From: Marasmius tenuissimus
Lineage: Eukaryota > Basidiomycota > Agaricomycetes > Agaricales > Marasmiaceae
Assembly (NCBI GenBank): GCA_029532415.1
Contig: JAQOTA010000008.1
Coordinates: 1-64,000 of the forward strand
Direction of reading: 5' to 3'
Length of the DNA stretch: 64,000 nucleotides
A model generated the notes under the pieces. That model was not told the origin of the DNA, made no database searches, and worked only from the letters and a program-made list of their open reading frames with translations. This document shows, one piece after another, positions 21,066-34,180 of the stretch. Position 1 is the first letter of the stretch; each line of letters starts with the position of its first letter. The translations under genes were made by a program, and so were the position numbers.

Positions 21066-23712
21066 ATGGCTGATATCAGGTTCTTGACGAACGCAAGCAA
21101 TATCCAAATTGGTGATGGTGCGACCTTTCCAATCGTAGGTGGGGATCAAGTCAACGTTTACAACAACTCGGGGAGGGACTCACAGTGGATTACTTTGGTG
21201 TGTACAAACATATTCCATCAAGAATAATGTTGTGAACCTCGAGTTTAGAACGGGGATACGTATCGAAGGATTCCGATGGGAGATATTATCGTTTGGAGAA
21301 ACGTGTCTTCGACAGTTCTGGATGTTACTGTCGACACCCAACGCCGAGTATCAATCTCTGGGACATCACAGGAATCGGGGGAGCTTAAAGTGATTAAACT
21401 CAGGAAGACAACCCAGCATGTTGGACTATTGGGACTTCCAGGAGGTTTTACTGCTGTGAAGGTTGAGACGGTGGAGAAAGATCATGCCGAGGCACTCAGC
21501 AGCGTGAGTACACTTCAAGAGGTCTGATATAAAGGATAACTATTAACAACACAAGTTCCTATAGATAATGGAGCGGCTGTGTCGGGAGATGTTGTCGCAC
21601 CGGTACATCAAGTTCCTAACTGATGCATCACTGATTCAACTCTTACCAGGTCGCCACTAATCACCCAGCTGATTGGATTTGGCTGGTCGGAGCGGCCGAC
21701 ATTCCTATTCCACGACGGTAAGATATATTCTCATTCCACCTCTGTGTGGATATTGACAGCGTACGTTATAGAACTTGCCAACGGTAATGAATACGTCGAC
21801 AAGATTATAGCGCAAGACAATTGGGTTGTATACTACTACCTTTGGTATACACAGGCATGTCTGGCCTTTCAATGACCCGCATTGGCTGATCGTGCTTTCA
21901 GACAACCTCGCTTGTCGCTTTGCGCAACGATAAGACTCTTATGATGCCGGTGGGTGGGTTATTTTTAGAGCCAACTACCTATTAATAGCACAGCAGGTGT
22001 TGGCGAAAGAGATGTTTTGGACGTTCAACCCGAGAACCCACGCTTGGCAGTACGACGTGGCTTCTGTTTCTATTTCACCACCGAGTAACAACATCTCTCT
22101 CGAGCCACTCTTCTATTCCCCACCCCCACTTCGCCAAGACACTCGTCCGCAACTCGACGCCGACGGAATTGTCTCCTGCTTCGAGGAACAATTTGGCGAC
22201 TTCTTACATCTGATTGCGTCAGTGGGGGTAACTCGGCACGTCAAAGACCTGTCAGATTTTGCACGACACGGTTATTTGAATTTCGGGGCCGTTGTCGACC
22301 GCAACAAACCCGAAATTCTCGCCTACTTCCCTTCCACCCCTTCTCCCCGGTGGTTTTGTGACAGTCGCGGCACCGATGTTCAAGCCAGCTATTCCACCTC
22401 TGGTAAGTACATTTACCCGTTCCATCCTCCCTTGTGCTGACTTCTCCAGTCCCCTCCCGTGTTGATCTCTTATTCCAAAACACCGAGCGTATCCCAGTGC
22501 GCCTCGACTTCTCTTCTTGCCTTCCAGATCCACTTCAACGTCGAACCGCATACCTAAGCCAGTCTGTCCCGTTTTACGAAAAGTGTTATGATTCTCGTAA
22601 TGACCTTGGTGAGTGTCCCTAACAAATTCCCTCTTTCTCCTGCCAATGACAAGCAGTGTTTATTGATGAGGTCTGATTCTCCCTTGTCGGCACCTTCCAA
22701 TCCAACCCCACCAGTTCCACTACTCCGGCGTACCTGTTTGTTCCGCCCATTCCTGTTGAGGTAGTTAATAACGTTTACTGTATCCGTTATCCCCTTCCCA
22801 ACACTCTCTTCTTCTGGTGCTCGGATCCCGATGGACAAGATGTCATTTGTGAGGAGAACTGGGAGGAATATGGAATCCCTCAGCTAGAAACCTTCACATG
22901 GATGGGTTCGTCGTGGACCTGGGATAGGTACAAATCGGTGCGAGATCATCTAGAGAAGAAAGGCTGTTCTTTGGACGGGAGGCAATATGCACGGGAACAC
23001 AATTATCCCGAGCTGGCATATGGTGAGTGATAGTTTGGCGAGATAATCGAGACTAGTGGCTTTACGTTTGTAACATTAGGCGATCCTCACAGCCCCAGGA
23101 TCACGGTTGTGGAGGAGCCGGATATACCTGAAGACATCAATGGTTTCTCCGAGCGGTCGGAACACCAAGGTTAGTCTTTCTACTCCTTACTATGACAATC
23201 CTACTCATGATAGAGCTGTAGATGATGCCAATGATATTGATTTGATACCTCTCGACCAACCCAGCAGCGAAGCGCTAGAAACTCGATGCATTGAGGCTAA
23301 TCATATTGAGACGTGTGCGGATATGGCTCCTTATGACTCCCATCTGGGTCTTGTTTTTAATTTGTTCTCAGCTACTTCTTTATCGGATAAAGAAGACCAA
23401 GAGGGCCCCAAAGCAGGTAGCATCCATGATCTAGGTCAGTACACTTTGGTAGAATACTCGAATTATACTCGGCTACTGATCTTGACTGAACCTCCCGTAG
23501 CACCGTCGCTTCGTTCCTCCCAATCCTATAGCAACGAGTATCAACCGCCGGCATGGCCTCGAGCTATATACGAGCTTTTTGTGCTGGTTTGGTCAATTGC
23601 TGTGGTCATACTCTCCGTCGGTGTTGACAGAGTGACACGGGTGGTGGGCAGGATCAACCCGAAGAATATGGGCGTTAGATCGATAGCCGAGACAGAAAGA
23701 AACTACGGATGA
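21066..23712 (+). pseudogene. Broken member of expanded Agaricomycete unknown family (copy 1)
   Basis: Many short exons. In order: an N-terminus RFLTNASNIQIGDGATFPIV; a block GDIIVWRNVSSTVLDVTVD...GELKVIKLRKTTQHVGLLGL...FTAVKVE; SHRSPLITQLIGFGWSERPTFLFHDELANGNEYVDK (given in parts: HRSPLITQLIG, TFLFHDELANGNEYVD); FWTFNPRTHAWQYDV; then FSLVGTFQSNPTSSTTPAYL, VDGxQYARE-type and GIPQLETFTWMGS motifs; and a C-terminal membrane helix (ELFVLVWSIAVVILSVGV). An in-frame TGA lies at 22674-22676 where copy 2 has CAA, so the protein is probably truncated before the second half. One intron has a GC donor (after CACAG near 21850) where copy 2 has GT. Confidence 0.7.
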
Positions 23713-23905
23713 GCAGTCAACAAACTGATAAATATTCCGACGTGGAATTCATATAAAAGTGCGCGCATAATTGTGGTTTCTTAATATATATTATGCTCGT
23801 TTGTAGTGCTCGTTTGTAGTATCAGTCACTCTATTGGACGATCTTGATATGCCCACATGAACCGTAAACCAAGTTATAGAACATCTTCTCGCGTTCTATT
23901 AGATA

Positions 23906-24680
23906 CCTAGGGAAACAGAAACATGAGTACAAGTTTCAGTCGAATAAGGATAACAATTGTACTGATACCTTTAGGCTTCACTGACCACTAGAGCGAATGA
24001 TACCAAACGGAACCGGTGCTTTCATCCTAATAGCAAACTACAACGGCCTCGAGACCAAGGTGAGAAGTCTCTCAGCTCCTCGGCTGAGAATTTACGAAAG
24101 CACTCGCCAGAGTTTCCAAGACAAAAATCAAATATTTGATGTTGGGGGAGGATATGGGCAGGATACGACGCCAGAGCACACTTTCAGCAGCATCGAGAGG
24201 GGTGGAGAGTTAGTTCGCCAGCATACACGTTCATCATGGCCCTTGACATCGTTACCTAGCTTCACGAGGACGGCTGTAAAAGAAGCCATCTCTGGGTCGT
24301 TCCAAACTGAACGACTTGGCCATCACCCCATTCACGGGTCTGGCTATAGCAGAGACGAACGCAGGAACGAGCGGAGGCACAGGAAACTAGCTTCGAGCTG
24401 CGATCCTGGTGTCAATACCCAGAGATACAAGCCCAAAGAAACGATCAATGTTTATCGGTGAAAAGATTCCTATCCTCGAACGGAACGGAATCACCCGAGG
24501 GTTTTGTTCGTTGTGATTTTGCTGATCAAGGCTTAAAACAGTCTGGAGCTATCGGCAGGCCGTTGAACTCGCATGATCAAGCATAACGGCGTCAATGAGA
24601 CGGATGAATCTATGTCTGGAGGGACTACAGGTGGGGTTTCATGGGTAGATCCGTCTGGCCGTCTTCTCGCTGTTGGATCC
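23906..24680. other. Insertion specific to duplication copy 1
   Basis: Alignment with copy 2 breaks near 23906 (GTTCTATTAG here, GTTCTATGTG there) and resumes near 24680 (ATCCAACATGCTGTAGGATC, versus TTCAACATGTTGTAGAATTG). The extra DNA contains an open stretch of 154 codons (24001-24461) that I do not recognise. It could be an inserted element in copy 1 or a deletion from copy 2. No terminal repeats seen. Confidence 0.5.
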
Positions 24681-26500
24681 AACATGCTGTAGGATCGTCT
24701 CGGGCCCCAGGGTTTTCGAACACCGAGAGCAGAGGGTTGTTTCGCCGGGTGCCACCGTCACTGTCAGATCGACTTTTTGTAGTAAAGTTGTATCTTGCCT
24801 CGATCTGGTAACGGATAAAAATGGACGTGAGCCTCAGATTGCAGCAATAACTGAATGAAACCATGCTCACGGAGGTACCTCATGACATTCATCCCCCCCC
24901 CCCAATACCAACATCGTCTCCTCCTTTACCTCGTAGAATCTGAGGTGATCCCACTATCTGTACCTACTTCTACTCCGCTCGATCGTAACTTAGAAGGCCA
25001 CCTCAGGCGTCATATCGACAATTCCCTCGCAGGTTTGCACCTAGAACAACTAGAGATGGATGTGAGCCTCGAGCATAATAGTAAGAAGACGGTATCACGC
25101 CCACTCAATGAACCCCGCATATCTTTTTCTCAATACCAGCATTTCGTTCCACCTTAGCTCCCTGAAGCAGTGGTCTACAACCTCAGTACTGGGCCCGACT
25201 TCTCCACCGATCCAATAGATTATAACCCACCGTGATAGACCGAGAGAGTCCACAAGCAACAGCGACAAGATAGCAAAACACCGAAGACAGTAGGCGAGAG
25301 CACGACGAGATTCTAGCTGCTTTTTTTGGTGTCATGTTCACTGAGGGACTCACGGACCTGCATGGTGAACAACTCAGTACTTTTGATAAAAAACACGAAC
25401 TCATTTGTGGACTCACCATCGCCATTTGACCCTCGTCAGTATTCTCTGCTATCTACGCCCTCCGGCTATCTGTTCTTCGCGCTTCCCAAATCATAAAGCT
25501 CGTAAAGAGCATACGGCAGAGATGAGTTTCCATTGGATCGCCGGCGTGAGCCATCGCGGCGACAAACGGACAGCACCAGGGGCTCTGAAAGCGGACGTAC
25601 AGACTAACCCTTTATGCGCAATTTTAAGCCGGTGGCTCCTCCAACATATTTACCATCGAGGAAACGATGTGGGTTTGCAATTAGTGTACCTTGTATTCAC
25701 CAGTAAGCCTGGACACAATTGACTTCATTGATATGAATATCTGGTTGGTTGTCGGAAGGTTTGGGGAATTCTGGTAATTGTGTGGGGGCCTGGGTTTGAA
25801 CGCTTCGGGTACCACGAAGTCAACTCAAAGGTAGTATATTTAGCTGCTACGCACCATTTACAGTGTGTCCTGCATGAACTGGAGCTTGAACAATTTTTTG
25901 TACCACGCATGCGATATACGGCGAGATGGCGCTGTAGAATTCTCGAGAATGACTCGTCCTTGGCGATGTGGCTTCCAGATATCTTCTGGGCGGCAAGGCA
26001 GATTAACGAGAGAAAGAGAAGGCGGACTCGGGGATGCTACTCACCCGAGCTTAGTTCGTCCTCCCTCTCAACGACACAAACCTCTTCACAAGCCAAGCCG
26101 CGCTGACTAACCACCGGAGTCCCAGGGTCTGGAAGATCTGCTTTTATGAGCTTGGGTAGTATAGACGGGGACTTTCGACAGCTTGAACCTGGACAAAAGC
26201 AAAAGGACACCGTTAACCATGAATATCAGCATGTAGGAAATCCAAACGCACAGTTGAAACCAAATCATGCGAGATAAAGACCACCCCACATGGTAGCGGG
26301 CGGTACATCGTCAAAGGAGATCATTCGATACCACCAACATAGACTGGCCTCGACCGTGAGCTCTACTGCAGGTTGGGATGGGGAAAGAGGGTATCTCTTG
26401 GCCCGGTCACCCCTCACTTCGTAGATAGCTATCACCGGGAGTCCAGCAGCTGTGTTGCGGCAACCAAACATTCACCGAGCTTCGAATAGGGCTGGTTGAG

Positions 26501-29500
26501 CAGTAACGGCAATTATAACGCTTAGAATTGCGCTACTTTACTCTCGGTAGACTGTCGGATGTGGGTATACCCATCGCTCGTCAGATTACAGGGTTTGATT
26601 TCGGTTCCAGGTAGATTTAAACAGTAAGAACAGTCACTTTCAGTACAATCAGAGGAACAGACGACCATGACGCACCGAGAGCTGGAACGCAGAGCCTCGC
26701 GAGTTCTCAGTTGTTTTGACGCACCTACCTGTGAGTTTCTACAGCCAGCACCAGTTTAGTCTAATGTCGATGATCCCGAGCTTTCTTGCAAGTGGGATCA
26801 ACCTGGGGCACGGCGGCGGTGTTGAATGTAAAATCCTAATGTTCATGGAAGAGCTCACCAGTCGAGTCTTGATTGCATTTTTAGAGCAGCAAATATCGCA
26901 CTTCTCAAATACCCGGATACAGATGTGAGATTATTGAGGGAGATTTCGAAGGTATGGTGATGGTTCGGAACAAGGGAATTGTGATTACGTGATCGGTATT
27001 AATGGCACCAGTGGATTTTGAGGGCGCTTGTGGGTGTGAATGCATTTACGTCGTCGTTCAGAGTCGTCTCATGATTATTAATGCACAGTTTATATCATAG
27101 AGTATCTATCAGCTCCTCATTCGGTTAATGTAGCTCAAGCTTGAGCGCCGATACAAAGCTCTCAATAGCCGAGTCATCAATGACCTTCAGAAAACCTCGA
27201 GAGTCTGACCGATTGTTGAGAAAGTGTTGAGAAAGCGTTCAGTGTGAACCGCCCGGTTATTCTCCGTGGGTAGAGTCTCCAGTGATATCACCCGCCTTGC
27301 ACTTGTATCCTAACATTCAGCTAGCCTCTGGCCTCAGATTGCACGCTGGTAGAACTAGACTGAGGTTCAGGAATGAAGTGTGCTATTTTGAAGGGAGGTA
27401 TTGCAAAAGCGTTATGGGGATATTGAGGGTAACTTCGATGGAATGGGTCTCATTTCCATGGTCTCACGAAGCTTGTCAGGATGATAAGATAGAGTCGCCA
27501 GGTGGAAAGAACAATCTTCCAACGTTCGGTCTAATTGTGAAGCTTATAGTCATTTCAATCTCGGAAGATTACACTGTAACGAAGGTTACAGTATATCTAT
27601 GTCTTGGATCTCCTCTCTGAATCCTGGCGTCGAGGCGGTAGTGTAACTCCAGAAGTGTCTTGATCGACATTCTAGATGGGGACTTTTCATGGTGTGCAAC
27701 CCGGCAAGCTGGTTTCCAAGGATGAAATGACAGGGATCTAACGGCTCGCGGCCCTCTTTTCTTCACTGGAGTCGATATTTCTAGCCCGAAACCCTAACGA
27801 CAGGTGGCTTTGAAGGGTTCCGGTGGTGTATGTACGCAGAAAGGGTGTGAGTTTGTTTTCATGAAAGGTGCTCGATAGCTGCCTCATTTGTTCCTATCTC
27901 TGTGTTTTACTGCAGCATTCCGGGCAAAGTTCAACAACCGAACATTTTTCTCGGCAGCCGAGGTGAGGCTCCTGGGAGTGAGTCGTGACTCGTAAGTTCA
28001 TGAAGTCGAGTAGGACTGAAAGGCACACGAGATGAACAAACAATACCCCTAATCCATTCCTTCGGAAGTCCGTGTTCCCTTTGCTGTGTTGTAGGCGGCG
28101 TATAATTTATACCGTCGTGTTTCAGCTCCTGGGACCCAGTACAACTGATTGGTTGCTTCTCCGGCGAACCACCTTCAAAACCAATGAAGTGGAGACTGTT
28201 TGGGTTAAATGATGTATGAAACGAAAGGAGTAGAAAATGACTCACAAATCACCAGAATACTGGTCATGACGCCATATCTGAAGTTTGAGCCACTAACCTC
28301 GACTCACATTCCAGAGGAGGAGCCTCAAGTGTACGATTTTGTTAGAATTGATCCCAGCACAGCATAGGTTCCACTACTAGGCTACTCCAAGATAATTAGT
28401 CGACCAGGTTGAACTGATAAACAATAATCATACATGACCGAGACCTGACTCGCAACAAGTTCGTGATCATATTGCACTCCTGCGATCACGGGCATCTCGA
28501 CATCTGAGGAACCACTTAGTAGTCAGTCGCGCAAAGCAATCGAGAAGTGCAAGAATGCACCTGACCAGAAACCTCCGCCCTCTTGGTAATTCTCTGATTA
28601 GAGCAGTGCTCCAGAGTCTAATGTCTGCGACAGCGCCTCCTAAATGTCAGACTGAGAAAGACGGAAAGGCTATTTATGGACGTCACCCCAGAGCAATATT
28701 GCGAGAAAAAGGCTTCGTTACCACACAAACTTGATTTGTCGACAACAACACGCATCTCAAGCTTCGAAGTGCGGGAGGCTTGGTCCTGGTCTTCCCGAGT
28801 CGCTAACGACTCGCCTTGTCGTACCATGAACGCCACTTCACATGGTTGGTCTCCAGCTGCAACACCGTTCTCAGTGCCCTCTAACGGCCTGATCCATTGA
28901 CAGGCGGGAAGGGGATCACGACGATAGCAAGCGTACCAGAACAGCTATATTTGTCAAGTCGGGATTGAACGTCGAAGTGGTACGTATCTTGACTACGGAT
29001 GCGCATGGCACCAGAACCGTTCATTGAATCTTGAGCGGAAAAGTTTGCCAGCATATCTCGCGTCTGAGTGGCTCCATACGCCTACGGGAAATATTAAAAC
29101 ATAGCTGGGGCTAATATCAAACGCACCATTCATGCAATGTGCGAACCTTCTAATGCTCAATCAGGAGGCAGTTGATCAGAGAGGCTTCCAGAACTTTCTT
29201 GACATTCGCGCTAATACCTGCCAGTCACCACCTTCGTACTATAAGCATGTAGTTATTAAGAGTACCGGACGGCTCGAACCTAGAGTGCAACAGGGGACAT
29301 TCATCAGATTAGATTCTGTGAATCGATGTTCGACTGACGCACCATATAATAATAGCAAACCGCAATGTCACAGGTTTTGGCGTCTCGTATTGAAATTTGA
29401 ATCTTTGGTCTTGGGTGGCAGCGACAAGGATAGTGTATACGGGTATCGATGCTGTAGGGTCCTTCAAAACACCGAAACAGAGCTAGAAAAGTCTAATGGA

Positions 29501-29640
29501 AACGACACGGTCACGTAGGATTGTCAGAGTCCTGATTGCCCTCAAACAGGTCCAACTATGTATCCTTTTCCAACAAGCTCTTTGATGTTGATTTCAGTTT
29601 TGACTCAATAGTCACTCGAAAGTCCGAATAGGAAAGCATT
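26501..29640. other. Gene-poor stretch
   Basis: No convincing gene. Frames are short on both strands and show no motif. Composition looks like decayed accessory DNA between a duplication and a LINE. Confidence 0.4.
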
Positions 29641-29649
29641 GGGAAAGTG

Positions 29650-32600
29650 AGGAGGAGGAGTGTATTACACGGCATGGTCCACGTACTGAACACCGGGTCC
29701 GGGGCTTATCCTAGCATACACGCAGCTAACTACGCCTTCGACCCCGGGACGGTTCCCACACTGTCTGGACGAGCTCACGGCACACGCAGTCCGCGGTAGA
29801 TCCAAACCGTGGGGGTCCGCCTTTTGACCTGCCTACACCCACTTTCTAGCCCATCCTCTAACATACTCTAGCTACGAGATTGGTTTGTCCGCTGATACGC
29901 CGGGGGAATATGTAGCGGTGATTGGTTGAAGATTTGCAGAACTTCAAAAATATATTTTGCCGTAAGTGAGTACGCTGGTTTCCAGGACATAATGGCAGCT
30001 AGAATTGCTGTTAGGTTTCGCTTCATTGTGAACTCATGGACTGCTGTTGGATGTATACTACTGAATGCCAGTAGGAATGCTTTTCGCAATACTATGATTG
30101 AGTTATCCTTACACTTTAGGAGTGCATGCTCTGGTGTTTCTACTCCCTGACGGCATAATCGACATATTCTTTCTTCATACGGCACTTTTGTTCTGTGATT
30201 GTCAACCCAGCGAAGCCGCTCGACAGCGAGCGGGTGATCACCACACCAAATCTTTGAGAAGACTTTTCAATGCCGGGGATTCTGAATGTCAATCAGGTAT
30301 GCCCTCATATGCATCGTTCGGTACTGGTATCTCACATTGTTCCCCTGTGCTCGCGGTTCCAGCCTATCTCTAAGCAAGTACGTTTTTCGGTACGTCCTTC
30401 GCAGTTCACTCTCAGCCCATGAAAGTCTGGACTTCTTCACAAGGTCCTGGAATTCATCCAGCATGTCCTTGTTCAGAATGTCATCAGGGCCGGGAACAAA
30501 TTGCATTGCGTCGGGCATGTTACGCTCCAGAACTTTCAATAAGTCTGTATGCCATCCTTTTCTGTGTTCTTTGTGCGTTTTGATACTTTCCCTGACTGCA
30601 GCATTCACATAAGTATCAGATGGCGGTTGGAGCGCATATGCCAAGTACCGGAGGGCTAGTTCTGTTCTTCGGAATAATATGGGTGCAAGGTTGGTCTCTG
30701 TGAATAAGGCTATGGTTGATACGTGCTTTGTGAGTCCCAATAATCGTTTAATGAAGTCGTTTTGGATCTTTCTGATTGGTTCTGCTAGTCTCTCATTTGT
30801 GTCTAGGCTGACCTCGCATCCATAGATTAGACGTGGGTCCACACAGCCCATATACAGAATGCGGCCCTCATTTGGCGGTAGGGAACCAATCATTGACTCA
30901 ATATGAAGGACTGCATGAGCAACTTTCCGTGCCTTTGCTGCTTTGTTGGTATAGTGAGGGGCCATCACTGTGGCAAATGACCGGTGGTTCCCGGATTTGT
31001 AGGTAGTTCCAACATATATTCGGCAACAATTTTGACTATATTACCTGCAAAGGTAAATACTGGCTTTTCTTCCAGCTCTGGTCCATGGTAGCCAATGAAA
31101 GACTTTATAGCATTGATAAGCATGGCATTAAGGGAACACCATGTATAGAAAAGATTCATCTTCCTTCTTTGTAGACCCTCAGGGGATAGTGCCAAAATTA
31201 ATAGGTCATCTGCTTGTTCTAGGTGTGATATATAGAGACCAAAAAGCTCAATGTCATCCTCTGATTCGGGTATGCCAAAATCGTAGAAATATAGAATCCA
31301 CAGGAAGGGTAAATATGTATCACCGATCAATATTCCCATATCAGAGTCAAAAAGGGATGAGACTGATTCCCTGTGTCGAACCTTATATTTCATTTTACAG
31401 TAGATTTGTCTGAGAAAGTCAAATATCTTCCCACCCATACCAAGCTTACGCAGTTTCACCCACAGTGTTGCACGGTGCACTGATGGGAAAGCATTAGTGA
31501 GATCGACACCCGCTACCCATAGAGTTTTACCCTTCAATCGGGCTTTCTCAATAGCAATTCGCAGAATGAAGACATTATTTCCGGTGCACATGTTTTTCTG
31601 AAAGCCATTCTGGGAGGGAGGAATGATTTTACGGGTATTTGCCCAGTCTCCCACCCTGATCAGGAATAGTAGGGTTACAAACTTGAGCATGCAGCTTTGT
31701 AGCGCCACCGCTCGATAGGACACAGGGTCACTACCTGGTTTATCCTTTTTGAGTATCCCCACCAGCACCGTGGTCACCCATATTACTGGGTTATCATTCT
31801 CTTTCAGGCATTGATTCACCAGCTCACATATCAGTGTACTATTCATATTGCATATATCACGGTAATGGACTTCATCTTCACCTGCAGATGTCCTTCCAGG
31901 ATGAAGTCTCTTGAGTTCTGCTTTCGCAAACTCTATTTCATCAATATCAAAAGGTCTATCAAAGAACTTCTCGGGTGTATCATCAGTTGTAACTTCCGGT
32001 ATCATCTCTGCAATAGCTTCATTTAGCTGGTAGTGTGGTTGATTGAATGTCGGAGGTATGGCTCGCTCCCTATTCATCCTCGATGAGAATACTTGGAGTA
32101 GTTGGTCAGCTGAGACACCATCTCCCGGATCGGTTTTTGATTTTGCAAACTTCCGGAAAGTCTCCCAAAACTTTTTTGGGCTAGCTGCCGACTCTAAGAA
32201 CTCCCTGAGATTGCGGTCTTGCAACCTGAGGAACCTTGACCTTCCCCGGTGTGATTCCAGTACCTGGCCACTCGCATCATTGGTTTTCACTGGCCGCTGT
32301 GGCGGTTTCCACGTTGTCACCACTCTACACCGCCCCTCAGGACCGACCTCGTAAATTGGGTTTATCTCACTCTGGGATGTAGGCATGTCATTAATACTTT
32401 GAAGTCCTTGATTCAGCGCACTCTGTGCGTGATTTCTCGCCTGTTCTAAGTGCCCGTTTGACTCTTGATCAATAAAATTTAAAATCACAACCGTTGTTCT
32501 TTGGCGAATGAGTCGTATAATTGATACAAGCAGGTCAGCATTTGCACACCCCCACCTATTTCTCATATGTGTTCCAATATGTTCCGTGAGTGCAGATACG

Positions 32601-32700
32601 GCATATTCAGAATCCGAAAAGGTGAGGAACGCGGCGTGTTTGGATCGATAGTAGAGGTATAATGGCCGGGATCCGGCCGAACAATTGCAAGTTGAAGTAC
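29650..32700 (-). mobile_element. 5'-truncated non-LTR retrotransposon (LINE)
   Basis: The minus-strand coding remnant runs 32690-29868, followed by roughly 200 bp of non-coding sequence as the presumed 3' UTR. Similarity to the family starts abruptly inside an RNase H-like domain near 32.66 kb, so the 5' part (any endonuclease domain) is missing, as usual for LINE copies made by target-primed reverse transcription. No target-site duplication or A-tail was found, so the borders are approximate. Confidence 0.65.
29868..32690 (-). pseudogene. LINE polyprotein: RNase H fragment, reverse transcriptase, zinc-knuckle
   Basis: Domains in order on the minus strand: partial RNase H (SDSEYAVSALTEHIG, near 32.59 kb); reverse transcriptase with motif A WVAGVDLTNAFPSVHR, motif B-like GILIGDTYLPFLWILY and catalytic HLEQADD (QADD in place of YADD); a thumb region (VDPRLIYGCEV); and a C-terminal CRLC...H...C zinc knuckle (CRLCRQGVETPEHALLKC). 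Two lesions are visible: an apparent 2-nt gain near 31010-31020, shifting the frame between VAEY and VGTTY, and an in-frame TGA at 30267-30269. The element is therefore dead as it stands. Placing RNase H before the RT differs from the common EN-RT-RH order. Confidence 0.75.
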
Positions 32701-33939
32701 ACCGAACGCGGATACTTGAGTGGTTTGAAATATACTGCAATTTCGAACCGTACGTCCATGATCACCTACTTTCCCACGGTCGCCGACGACGAAGAAAGCG
32801 ACGTAGAAAGCGTAAAAGGCCCTCGTCGATATCGGGAGAAGGAGAAGGAGAGTGTGGGAGGACTCACGACCGCTCTGATGTACGAAGATGACCCCTCCAG
32901 TGAACTTCTCGTGGAGAACGGGCGTAAGGCATCATACTGCGAGCTCGAGAAATTCCTCACCTCACCTCTACCCCTTGCTACTACCTGATCCAAACGCCCA
33001 CGACGCTCAATCGTCCCTCTCACGTTGCACTACCACTTACGGAATAAAATCTACTATAGACTACACTCGCCCTCCTCCTGAAGCGGCCTTACGCTGACGT
33101 ATCTCTGCCAGTAACCTCGGTGGTTCTGCACGATTGGTATCTCAATGTGTCAACAACGACCCTTTCCCTCGTCGAAAGCTCTGCCAGTAAAGCTCTTCCG
33201 GCTGGCCCTCACCGTAGCTGCTCCCAGTTGTCGTCTCGCAGAGAATCATTGCTGCAGCACCGTCGCCTGAATATGTCTCAGGAAACAATAAACGAAACTG
33301 GCTCAGCTCCCACACGACCTGGCGGTGCACTCCCATGCTGCTGTTCACGCGCACGGGTCACGAAGACCAGATGACCTACAGGCACGGTCCAGGCCGCAGG
33401 CGCCCACACCAACAACACCGGTGGAGACTAGATGTCTCAACTACAGCACAACCTACCCCCTTCCACAACCGGTTCTGCTAGGCCCTTGAAATTTTCTCTG
33501 AGGTACCTGTTCACATTCCCTCTTAATGTGACATTGCCAGTCTTGATATGCCAATTCAAGACGACGGGGTACCCGAGGCCTTTATCGTGCCCGAAGACGG
33601 AGATGATAACATGCTAGATAATTATGATCCTTCGTATCAATGACTGTTTCACGCACTGTAACCCCGGTTTAACTCGATACTTACCAACCACCAAACCCAC
33701 ATGCACATCCGAGAGTGTTGAAGACCATACCAAAGATAATGAAAACCCCACAGATGTATATCATTGGCTCATGAGAAGATACTGGAAAGTATCTGTCGAA
33801 AGGGCATGGTTGCATCTGTGCCGTAGTGTGCGACTGAAATGGCCATCGCACGAGCTACGGACCCCTGCAGTTCCTAAATGGGACCACCGCAGGTTTTACA
33901 TCTTACATCTTACATCTTACATCTACGATTTGACACTAA
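32700..33939. other. Intergenic, no gene recognised
   Basis: A short plus-strand frame near 32685-32891 is very Arg/Lys-rich because of a CGACGACGAAGAAAGCGACG-like run and is not convincing. A 7-bp microsatellite (TTACATC, about four units) sits at 33898-33925. Confidence 0.4.
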
Positions 33940-34180
33940 TTACCTCTTTTGTAGGCTCTTGTAGCGCGGGATCAGTTGTCTCAATATGCTACACAAAGGC
34001 ATCATGACCGCTTTGCAATTCATTCTCGCCTGGCTTTTTGATACGGGATTGTCCAAGTCTTGTATCCAATTTGACAGAGTGATAGGGGTGATGGGCAAGA
34101 CAAACCCGGAGAATATGGGCGTTGGATCCAATGTCGAGGCGAGGGAAGAGGGCAGATATATGATCGACCTTCAACGGGCA
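33940..34180 (+). pseudogene. 3' fragment of the duplicated unknown family (third copy)
   Basis: Encodes LQFILAWLFDTGLSKSCIQF then DRVIGVMGKTNPENMGVGS, matching the membrane helix and tail of the duplicated genes (VDRVTRVVGRINPKNMGVRS). The rest of the gene is absent or beyond recognition. The block just upstream (about 33930-34050) resembles 35860-35995. A strongly decayed third member, separate from the two main copies. Confidence 0.55.

Larger units (their letters stand above)
20565..26500 (+). repeat. Segmental duplication, copy 1
   Basis: Matches 36427-41350 in the same orientation, offset about 15.85 kb. The match covers the gene at 21066-23712 (by eye nearly identical from about 21.38 to 23.87 kb), while the upstream 0.5 kb and everything after 24.68 kb are clearly more diverged but still alignable in blocks (near 24.70-24.87, 25.19, 26.04, 26.10 and 26.44-26.51 kb). 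Copy 1 carries an extra segment of about 775 bp (23906-24680) absent from copy 2. Confidence 0.85.

Noticed and set aside
24001..24461. 154-codon frame inside the copy 1 insertion
   Set aside because: No family, no splice partner, absent from copy 2; recorded only as part of the insertion.
30286..30612. Plus-strand frames opposite the LINE
   Set aside because: Shadows of the reverse-transcriptase remnant.
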